Shown one piece after another: positions 1-5,183 of a stretch of 5,692 nucleotides of DNA. The notes below the pieces were generated by a model. It did not search any database. It worked only from the letters and a program-made list of their open reading frames with translations, and was not told the origin of the DNA. The stretch is from Gammaproteobacteria bacterium. GTDB taxonomy: Bacteria > Pseudomonadota > Gammaproteobacteria > SMWH01. The stretch is taken from positions 1-5,692 of the forward strand of contig SMWH01000044.1 in the NCBI GenBank assembly GCA_004357005.1. The letters are read 5' to 3'. The stretch's first letter is position 1. The number at the start of each line of letters is the position of its first letter. Position numbers and translations under genes: made by a program.

Positions 1-532
1 CGGTGATCCGCACCACGCCCTGTTGCTGATTCACCTGGGCCAGATCCAGATTGACCAGCTCCGACACCCTCAGCCCCGCCGCATAAAGAACTTCCAGCAT
101 GGTCCGATCGCGCATCCCCAGGGGCACGGAGGGGTCCGGCGCATCCAGCAACCGCTCTACTTCGTCCTCGGTGAGCGAGTGGGGCAAGGTGCGCCCCAGC
201 CGCGGCGTATCGATGAGCGCGGTGGGATCGCTATCGATACGCCCGGTACGCAACACATGACGATAGAAATGACGCAGGCTGGAGAGCATGCGCGCCGTGG
301 AGCGCGCATTCTGGCCTTCCTTGAGACGCGCAGCCATGTAGGCCAGAAGCGTATCCCGGCCCACATCGAGCAGGTCGTTCCCCTGACGCGCCTGCCACCG
401 GGCCAGCGTCAGGATATCTCCGCGATAAGCATCGAGGGTGTTCCGGGACAACCCGCGCTCCATCCACAAGACATCCAGAAAAGCGTCCACAAGCTCCTCG
501 TCGGCGCGCGAGTATGGGGGTTGCTTGGTCAA
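1..532 (-). CDS. xerD: Tyrosine recombinase XerD (3' part missing at window edge)
   Basis: Site-specific recombinase that, with XerC, resolves chromosome dimers at dif near the division septum under FtsK control. Seen here are 177 residues: the N-terminal SAM-like DNA-binding domain (about 13-100, with FLDVLWMERGLS and NTLDAYR) and the first part of the catalytic domain, including MLEVLYAAGLRVSELV, whose Arg155 matches the first catalytic arginine of the family. The text is closer to XerD (QQQGVVRIT, FLDxLW) than to XerC. The remaining catalytic residues (Lys, HxxR, His, Tyr) lie beyond the left edge, so this is window truncation, not a pseudogene. An in-frame TAA at 544-542 limits the start; TTG at 532-530 is the best candidate although no clear Shine-Dalgarno precedes it. 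GTG at 490-488 has a GAGG five bases upstream but would leave only three residues before FLDVLW. Family assignment is firm; the start is uncertain. Confidence 0.93.
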   Translation of the reverse strand, partial: MTKQPPYSRADEELVDAFLDVLWMERGLSRNTLDAYRGDILTLARWQARQGNDLLDVGRDTLLAYMAARLKEGQNARSTARMLSSLRHFYRHVLRTGRIDSDPTALIDTPRLGRTLPHSLTEDEVERLLDAPDPSVPLGMRDRTMLEVLYAAGLRVSELVNLDLAQVNQQQGVVRIT

Positions 533-537
533 CGGAA

Positions 538-548
538 TCGATTATCGA
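538..548. promoter_or_regulatory. 11-bp palindrome just upstream of the xerD start
   Basis: TCGAT and ATCGA arms around a single central T form a perfect odd palindrome ending 5 nt from the proposed TTG start of xerD. Nine bases of it (GATTATCGA) recur at 605-613, where the second arm is intact but the first is degraded to CGGAT. The position would suit an operator or a promoter -10 region (GATAAT on the minus strand). No known regulator motif is recognised; this could be chance. Confidence 0.25.
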
Positions 549-577
549 GTATCCGCGGGTTCATGTGGGCTGTACTC

Positions 578-590
578 AGCCGACTCGGCT
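578..590. repeat. 13-bp perfect palindrome in the xerD leader
   Basis: AGCCGA and TCGGCT flank a single central base, giving a perfect 6-bp-arm inverted repeat. The centre is too tight to form a stable RNA hairpin with all pairs, so a protein-binding site is the more natural reading if it matters at all. It sits between the terminator and the xerD start. No known consensus is recognised. Confidence 0.3.
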
Positions 591-642
591 CCACCATCGG
601 GACGGATTATCGACCATTGGGGTTTCCGGCTTGCTGGTACGC

Positions 643-667
643 AAACGGCCCGCGCACGGCGGGCCGT
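643..667 (-). terminator. Probable intrinsic terminator of the TonB operon
   Basis: On the minus strand the arms ACGGCCCGC (667-659) and GCGGGCCGT (653-645) form a perfect 9-bp, very GC-rich stem with a 5-nt loop CGTGC, followed by two more T bases so that the stem exit reads TTT. It lies 24 nt after the TGA stop of the TPR gene, which is where the operon should end. The T tract is short, so termination may be partial. On the plus strand the hairpin is followed by CGACAG, so it points one way. Confidence 0.65.
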
Positions 668-691
668 CGACAGTAGCCGGGGGGGGCGCAC

Positions 692-2053
692 TCAGTTCGC
701 CATGCTCAGCTGCTGGGCGGCCTTGGCTTCCCGGTCTTCGATGTGCTTCAACCACTCCCGGGCCGCGGCCTCGGCCTTGGAAAACTTGCGAGCTTCCCGG
801 AAGGCCCGTTTGGCGTCGGAGTTCCGGTCGAGCTCGAAATAGGTCATACCCATGAGCACATAAACATTACCCATATCCCTGAGATCGCCCTTGCGCAACG
901 CGGCGGCCAACGACCCCTCGGCTTCCGCCCACCGTTCCTGCTCGACCAGCAGGTAGGCCGCCTGCAGATCCATCTTGCCGTCTTCGTCCCAGAGCTCCGC
1001 GGCTTCCTGGTACGCTTCGATGGCAAGATCCAGTTCCTGGGCCTGATACCAGGCGTTGCCCAGCAACTCGAAGTTTTTCTTGGTCGGTTCGATCATGCCG
1101 ATATCGAGACCCTGCGCCACCACCTCTGCCGCGCTAAAGGGGACGTCCTTGTACATATAAAGATTCGCCAGCGAGAGCCATTCCTTTTCCTTGTCGAGCA
1201 GTCCTTCCGTGTGGGCCAGGACCAGGACTGCCAAAGCGCGTTTGTCTTTCTTGAGTTCAACATAGAGACCGGACAACTGCACCCAGTAGTCCTTCTTCTT
1301 GGGCCAGCCGGCGATCAGTGTCTCCAGAGTCGCGGCGGCTTCCGGGTATTCCTTGAGCTGGTAGTGCAGCCCCAGCAACAACTGGTACCAGTTCTCCTTC
1401 GGTTTGTTGGAAAGCGCAATGGCCATCTTGATGGCGTCAATCGCGGGGCGGAGTTCTTCCAGTTGCGCGTGAGCGATGGCTTTCAATTCCCAGGCGTTGG
1501 GCGGCGCTTTGATCAGTGCGCTGAAATAGACATCAAGGTACCCGAGGCCTTCCCTGAAGCGATCGGTGACAATGTACAGTTGGGCGATCACAAGCATCAA
1601 CTGGAAGTGCGAATGATTGGGCAGCACGTCCATGGCCACCGCTTCCTTGAAGACGTCGATGGACCGGGCATAGTCACCCTGAGCGGCATGGATATGCCCG
1701 ATGGTTTGCAACACCACCGCGTACTCATAGGGCAAGCCCTTGGTCCCGTCCAGCAATGGTTGGGCGGTCGCCATGGCCTCGTCGTATTTCTCCTCGCCGA
1801 TCAGTTGGTGCACGCGGGTCAGGCGCTTGTGAGTGCGCTCGCGCAGACCCTGCGCTGCCACCTTGCGATCGGTCAGGTAGTTCTCCGAGTCTCTCTTCGG
1901 CGCGGACTGCCTGTCCTTGTTTTTTGCGAACTTGCTCTTGCCAGCGACGCCGGCACGGCTCTGGGCCGCTGCGTCGGTCAGGAACACGAACGAGGCGCCC
2001 AGCGCAAAGACGAGACAAACCAGTAGAAAGCTTCGAGATATACGTCTTGTCAT
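692..2053 (-). CDS. Exported TPR-repeat protein of the TonB2 cluster
   Basis: Predicted 453-residue periplasmic protein. Residues 1-30 are a Sec signal peptide: basic MTRRISR, a hydrophobic core LLVCLVFALGASFVF, and AAA before QS as likely cleavage site; no lipobox. Residues 32-65 are basic and low complexity. From about 80 to 430 the chain is helix pairs of TPR type, about eight to ten, e.g. AVVLQTIGHIHAAQGDYARS, NWYQLLLGLHYQLKEYPEAA, NAWYQAQELDLAIEAYQEA and YVLMGMTYFELDRNSDAKRA. Such repeats bind proteins or peptides. A TPR protein follows tonB2 in the comparable Vibrio loci, where its job is not well established; scaffolding of the TonB complex or a receptor is inference. The start at 2053 is chosen because GGGAGAGG sits 4 nt upstream and it opens directly onto the signal peptide; the longer TTG start at 2095 adds 14 residues ahead of it. 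The gene lies 120 nt after tonB and is followed by a terminator-like hairpin. Confidence 0.85.
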   Translation of the reverse strand: MTRRISRSFLLVCLVFALGASFVFLTDAAAQSRAGVAGKSKFAKNKDRQSAPKRDSENYLTDRKVAAQGLRERTHKRLTRVHQLIGEEKYDEAMATAQPLLDGTKGLPYEYAVVLQTIGHIHAAQGDYARSIDVFKEAVAMDVLPNHSHFQLMLVIAQLYIVTDRFREGLGYLDVYFSALIKAPPNAWELKAIAHAQLEELRPAIDAIKMAIALSNKPKENWYQLLLGLHYQLKEYPEAAATLETLIAGWPKKKDYWVQLSGLYVELKKDKRALAVLVLAHTEGLLDKEKEWLSLANLYMYKDVPFSAAEVVAQGLDIGMIEPTKKNFELLGNAWYQAQELDLAIEAYQEAAELWDEDGKMDLQAAYLLVEQERWAEAEGSLAAALRKGDLRDMGNVYVLMGMTYFELDRNSDAKRAFREARKFSKAEAAAREWLKHIEDREAKAAQQLSMAN

Positions 2054-2057
2054 TTTT

Positions 2058-2065
2058 CCTCTCCC
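2058..2065 (-). promoter_or_regulatory. Ribosome binding site fixing the TPR gene start
   Basis: On the minus strand GGGAGAGG is followed by AAAA and then ATG at 2053-2051. It is one of the clearest Shine-Dalgarno sequences in the window and rules in favour of the ATG over the upstream TTG at 2095. A strong site of its own suits a gene separated from its upstream neighbour by 120 nt. Confidence 0.7.
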
Positions 2066-2129
2066 GCCCACCGGCGTCGGAAAACCTGAATTCAACTACT
2101 CCGACGACTCTCAGCCGCCGGGGTTCACG

Positions 2130-2152
2130 ATTTTCGGCCGTGGGCCGAAAAT
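2130..2152 (-). repeat. Perfect 10-bp intergenic hairpin between tonB and the TPR gene
   Basis: Arms ATTTTCGGCC (2130-2139) and GGCCGAAAAT (2143-2152) pair perfectly across a 3-nt loop. In the transcript the hairpin starts 21 nt after the tonB stop and lies 76 nt before the TPR start. Neither side has a T run outside the stem, but the A/T base of the stem means an alternative reading is possible: minus-strand ATTTT, GC core, then AAAAT. This is not a standard intrinsic terminator. It could be an mRNA-stabilising or processing hairpin that sets lower TPR expression, or a DNA-level site. Confidence 0.6.
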
Positions 2153-2173
2153 GCCAGCGCAGCAGCGCCCGAA

Positions 2174-2815
2174 TCAGTCGTCCAGCAGTTTGAATTCCAT
2201 GATCTGCGTGGCTCGTCGGGTAAGGGCCTGGCCGTCTTCGATCCGGGGTTTGAATTTCCATTTGAGGATCGAGCGCACGGCGGGGCGCACGAAAACCCGG
2301 TCCGAGTAGCCTAGTACTTTCACACCGGTCACGCTGCCGGTTTCCGTAATCGTGAACCCGATTTCCACCCACCCTTCCAGACGATCCATCGCCGCCTTGC
2401 GGGGATAGATGGGCTGGATCCGCACCAGCGGAATCACATCGCCGTCTGCGTTGCGGTCTATGCCCATCGGGCCCAGGTACGGCCCGGTGCCCGAGTAGGA
2501 CAGAGACAGATTCAGATTCATTGGTATGGGCATCGGCGTGGGCGTTATGTCCTGCACCTGCATCTTCGGCGGTGGGGGCGGCTCCTTGGGCGGCGGAGGT
2601 TTCTTGGGAATCTGCCGCTCCTTCACCCTCATGTCGTCGTCGAGATTGATCTGCTCGAATGTGATGGAAACAGTCGGGCCCGAATCGTCCATGTTGCCCC
2701 CCGGATTCGCGATCAGGAAGTACATGAAGAAGAACAGGCCCACCGTGACCACAAAGCCGGCACCCATGGACACCAGGAGTCGTGAACGGGGATTGCTTGC
2801 CAGGACTGCTTGCAT
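2174..2815 (-). CDS. tonB2: Energy transducer TonB (TonB2 type)
   Basis: A 213-residue inner-membrane-anchored protein that passes energy from the Exb complex to outer-membrane TonB-dependent receptors. A short basic cytoplasmic start (SNPRSR) precedes a single transmembrane helix at about 14-36, then a periplasmic region with a brief proline stretch (KKPPPPKEPPPPPK, 71-84) and a second TPTPMPIP (91-98). The C-terminal TonB domain is about 130-213, with the hallmark IYPRKA (136-141), EGWVEIGFTITETGSV and ILKWKFKPRIEDG. The linker is much shorter than in Escherichia coli TonB and the helix has no histidine, unlike the Ser-Xxx-Xxx-Xxx-His element of the E. coli protein. Start ATG at 2815 follows the exbD stop by 5 nt; GAGG next to the exbD TAA lies 8 nt upstream. 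The symbol reflects locus type, inferred from gene order. Confidence 0.92.
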   Translation of the reverse strand: MQAVLASNPRSRLLVSMGAGFVVTVGLFFFMYFLIANPGGNMDDSGPTVSITFEQINLDDDMRVKERQIPKKPPPPKEPPPPPKMQVQDITPTPMPIPMNLNLSLSYSGTGPYLGPMGIDRNADGDVIPLVRIQPIYPRKAAMDRLEGWVEIGFTITETGSVTGVKVLGYSDRVFVRPAVRSILKWKFKPRIEDGQALTRRATQIMEFKLLDD

Positions 2816-2820
2816 GACGG

Positions 2821-3219
2821 TTACCTCGGGGCCTGTGCGGCGATCGAAATCGACTCGACTCCTGCCAGTTTGACCTGATCCATCACTTCCACAAGGATGC
2901 CGGTTTCGGAGGCCCGGTCAGCCACGATCACAACACTGCCTTCCGGGTTTTCAGCGTGCGCGCGCTCCACGTTGGCGCGCACGGCCCGCAACTCGATCTG
3001 GCGTTTCTCCATCCAGATCTCGCCGTTGTCCTTGATGCCAATAAGGATGCTGCCCTTCTGCTTCTTTGCCGTATTGGCCGTCGGCCGGGAAACATCGATG
3101 CCCGTTTCCTTGACGAAGGAAGTCGTTACGATGAAGAAAATCAGCATGATGAACACGATGTCCAACATGGGCGTGATGTTGATTTCGGCCTCGTCTGGTG
3201 TTCGATGTCTGCGAATCAT
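2821..3219 (-). CDS. exbD2: Biopolymer transport protein ExbD
   Basis: A 132-residue ExbD/TolR family protein, the ion-channel partner inside the ExbB ring that couples proton flow to TonB. Layout is a basic cytoplasmic start (MIRRHRTPDEAE), the family motif INITPMLD, one transmembrane helix at about 20-37 (IVFIMLIFFIVTTSF), and a periplasmic domain at about 45-132 with the usual ILIGIKDNGEIW, VVIVADR and VKLAGVESISIA segments. Asp20 matches the essential membrane aspartate (Asp25 in E. coli ExbD), so the proton-carrying residue is kept. Length is normal for the family. It starts 19 nt after exbB, with GGAGAG about 10 nt upstream of the ATG, and ends with TAA 5 nt before tonB. ExbD is preferred over TolR because tonB follows directly and no tolA/tolB is present. 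Confidence 0.94.
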   Translation of the reverse strand: MIRRHRTPDEAEINITPMLDIVFIMLIFFIVTTSFVKETGIDVSRPTANTAKKQKGSILIGIKDNGEIWMEKRQIELRAVRANVERAHAENPEGSVVIVADRASETGILVEVMDQVKLAGVESISIAAQAPR

Positions 3220-3238
3220 CTGATTTTATCTCTCCGGA

Positions 3239-3763
3239 TCAATGGTGCTGGAGCGCGTCTGCCAGCTTCTCGGTTTCCACGTCGGCACGCTGCTGCAACC
3301 GCACGGTAAAGTACATGCCCGACAGGGCTGCCACCATGCCGCTCATGGTCGGCACAGTCGCCCGGGACACACCACCGGCCATGGCCCGCGCATTGCTGGT
3401 GCCCGCTATCGCCATGACGTCAAACACGCTGATCATTCCCGTCACCGTCCCGAGCAATCCAAGCAACGGGCACAGGGCGATCAGCGTCTTGATCAACAAC
3501 ATGTTTCGGTGGAGGTTCTGGTTCACGTCCGAAATCATGGCTTCACGGATACGGCCAGCGTACCAGGACGTGGTGTCCTTGCGACGGTCCCAGACCTCGA
3601 TAACGCTCCGGACCTCGCCCGGGAACACCGAACGCAGGTACCAGAGCCGTTCCAGGATGAAGCCCCACATGAGCAACAGCACGAAGAAAATCGCGTACAA
3701 CACGGGGCCGCCCATGTCGAAGAAACGCTGCAGTGCAATAACGGCTTCTGAGAAAAATTCCAT
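3239..3763 (-). CDS. exbB2: Short ExbB-type proton channel subunit (ExbB2)
   Basis: A 174-residue MotA/TolQ/ExbB family protein. Three transmembrane helices are visible: about 17-39 (MGGPVLYAIFFVLLLMWGFI), about 92-116 with CPLLGLLGTVTGMISVF, and about 130-155 with ATVPTMSGMVAALSGMYF. The GLLGTVTGM signature and Thr106 and Thr139 correspond to pore-lining threonines known in E. coli ExbB. It is shorter than E. coli ExbB (244 residues), with a reduced cytoplasmic part, as is usual for the exbB2 group. The third helix has GVSRAT where classical members have a Glu after GIA/GIS; Arg134 stands there. It lies 16 nt after the TtpC-like gene, with AGGG just before the ATG. The two ExbB-family genes next to one exbD suggest a mixed channel or two modules; which is not shown by sequence. 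Confidence 0.92.
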   Translation of the reverse strand: MEFFSEAVIALQRFFDMGGPVLYAIFFVLLLMWGFILERLWYLRSVFPGEVRSVIEVWDRRKDTTSWYAGRIREAMISDVNQNLHRNMLLIKTLIALCPLLGLLGTVTGMISVFDVMAIAGTSNARAMAGGVSRATVPTMSGMVAALSGMYFTVRLQQRADVETEKLADALQHH

Positions 3764-3779
3764 ATCCCTATCCGCTCGA

Positions 3780-5183
3780 TCAGCGTCGTTCCGCGATCAT
3801 GGCCACGATCCCGGCGCTTTGCTCTTCCAGTATCCGGATCAGTTCCTGGGCCCGGGAATACAGCAGGCTGTGCAGGAAGGTCAGCGGAATGGCCACCGTC
3901 AGACCCAGCACCGTGGTGACCAGGGCCATGGAAATGCCGCCGGCCATCGTCTTTGGATCGCCGGTACCAAACAGCGTGATCATCTGGAAGGTCTCGATCA
4001 TGCCAGTCACCGTACCCAGCAGGCCCATCAGGGGCGCCACCACGTACATCGTCTTCAAGGTACTTAGACCCTTCTCCAGCGGCGCGGTTTCCTTGAGGAT
4101 GACCTCGTCCAGCTTGAGTTCGAGGGTATCGAGGTCTGCCTGGGGGTTTTCCGTATACACCATCATGACGCGGCCCAGCGGATTGTCGGCATCGGGCGCA
4201 TCGGCCTTGAGCTGACGCTTGATGCCGCGGCTGGCGACGGACAGGCGCATCCAGCGATACATCGCCAGCGCCAGGCCGATCAGACCGATCACGATGATCA
4301 CATAACCGATCAGACCGCCCTGGTCGATGCGTTCGCCGAGCGTCGGGGCTTCCACCACCCTCGACAGCAACACGCCGCGGGTCGGGTCGATGGCCATGGA
4401 TTCAAAGGTTCCCGGCTCGGCGTCTTCCAGATCGCTGGCCATGCCCCGGTAGCGACGCGCCGGCTGACGCTTGAGTTCGGCCAGCGAGGGGTTGGCGGAA
4501 AGGGCGTCCCAGACCAGGAATTCACCGTCGGATACGGCGTTGAACACGCCCACGCGGGTCACGGTGCGGGCAGGCGTCATTTCGCCACCGGGCTCGCGCA
4601 CCGGCGCTTCATAGGTAACCACCCGGCCGGATTCCACGATTTCCCGCTGAATCTCGTACCACAGGGCTTCCAGTTCCGGGATGGTGGGCAACGCCTTGCG
4701 TTGAGCCAGATCCGCCAGGAAATCGAGGCGATCGCCCGAAACCTGGGAACTGGTCAGGGAGTTCTCGAGAGTGCCCCTGGTGTCGCCCGCAACCTGGCGC
4801 ACCACACCGAACATCTCACCCAGGTTGCCCATGCGCTCCCGGAGCAATTCGCTCAGGTCGGCCAGAGCCGCTTCGTTTGTGTCGTATTGGTCCTTCAGGC
4901 GATCGCTGCGCTGCTCCTGGCGGATGCGCGCGTTGCGCTGGTCCGTGAGCAAGCGTTGCTGATCATTCCGATTCCTTGTGAACACGCGTTCCCGGTCCTG
5001 ATCGATCTTGCCTTCGATCGTAATGGACCGCTGAACCTCCTTAAGAAGCTGGTCAAGCGTCTGGATGTTGACCGGGATGGGAGGTGGCGCCGGCGCATCC
5101 GAATCCTGCGCCACGGCGATGCCCCCGCACACAACAACAAGCCACAGCAGCACAAACAAAAGTGCGTACTTTATTTTGTTCAT
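3780..5183 (-). CDS. ttpC: TtpC-like ExbB-family protein with large periplasmic domain
   Basis: A 467-residue inner-membrane protein. Residues 1-25 are a signal peptide (cleavage likely AVA before QDS), followed by a proline patch APAPPPIPV. Residues about 40-125 are charged and heptad-like, a probable coiled coil; about 150-280 is a mixed region of unknown fold. Then come three ExbB-type helices: about 288-309 (GGLIGYVIIVIGLIGLALAM), 378-400 with APLMGLLGTVTGMIETF, and 416-440 with LVTTVLGLTVAIPLTFL. Thr391 and Thr424 align with the pore threonines of E. coli ExbB; Met419 replaces the usual Glu. In Vibrio anguillarum and V. cholerae, TtpC at the same locus is required for TonB2-dependent iron uptake; the same role here is inferred from architecture and gene order. 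The ATG overlaps the DUF3450 stop (ATGA), pointing to coupled translation, with GGAG 8 nt upstream. Family certain; symbol inferred. Confidence 0.88.
   Translation of the reverse strand: MNKIKYALLFVLLWLVVVCGGIAVAQDSDAPAPPPIPVNIQTLDQLLKEVQRSITIEGKIDQDRERVFTRNRNDQQRLLTDQRNARIRQEQRSDRLKDQYDTNEAALADLSELLRERMGNLGEMFGVVRQVAGDTRGTLENSLTSSQVSGDRLDFLADLAQRKALPTIPELEALWYEIQREIVESGRVVTYEAPVREPGGEMTPARTVTRVGVFNAVSDGEFLVWDALSANPSLAELKRQPARRYRGMASDLEDAEPGTFESMAIDPTRGVLLSRVVEAPTLGERIDQGGLIGYVIIVIGLIGLALAMYRWMRLSVASRGIKRQLKADAPDADNPLGRVMMVYTENPQADLDTLELKLDEVILKETAPLEKGLSTLKTMYVVAPLMGLLGTVTGMIETFQMITLFGTGDPKTMAGGISMALVTTVLGLTVAIPLTFLHSLLYSRAQELIRILEEQSAGIVAMIAERR

Larger units (their letters stand above)
533..691. 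other. Intergenic region between TPR gene and xerD
   Basis: A 159-nt spacer read on the minus strand from the TPR stop to the xerD start. It contains a GC-rich terminator-like hairpin (645-667), two short palindromes (578-590 and 538-548) and a direct repeat GATTATCGA at 540-548 and 605-613. On the minus strand each repeat includes GATAAT, one base from the sigma-70 -10 consensus, but neither has a recognisable -35 hexamer about 17 nt upstream. A promoter for xerD would be expected in this spacer; none can be named with confidence. Confidence 0.5.

Noticed and set aside
1..532. xerD as a mobile-element integrase or attachment site
   Set aside because: The sequence follows housekeeping XerD closely (FLDxLW, LEVLYAAGLRVSELV, QGVVRIT), and no repeats, tRNA or phage genes are nearby.
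540..613. GATAAT elements as sigma-70 promoters for xerD
   Set aside because: Each is close to the -10 consensus, but no matching -35 hexamer lies about 17 nt upstream, so a promoter cannot be claimed.
23..676. 217-codon open frame on the plus strand over xerD
   Set aside because: Antisense to an unmistakable XerD reading frame; its translation is compositionally odd and matches nothing recognisable.
743..2026. 427-codon open frame on the plus strand
   Set aside because: It is fully antisense to the TPR gene, has no recognisable domains or ribosome binding site, and such long shadow frames are common opposite GC-rich genes. The minus-strand frame has a signal peptide and TPR repeats.
2051..2095. 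Longer TPR protein start at TTG 2095
   Set aside because: It adds 14 residues ahead of a well-formed signal peptide, while the ATG at 2053 has a strong ribosome binding site at the right distance.
1725..2372. 215-codon minus-strand frame spanning the tonB end and the TPR start
   Set aside because: Its translation is Arg/Pro-rich shadow text crossing two real genes in another frame; the spacer holds a hairpin and a ribosome binding site for the TPR gene instead.
2526..2873. Gly-rich plus-strand frame
   Set aside because: The glycine run is just the complement of the TonB proline codons.
3198..4067. 289-codon plus-strand frame across exbD, exbB2 and ttpC
   Set aside because: Antisense to three confident genes; no domain is visible in the translation.
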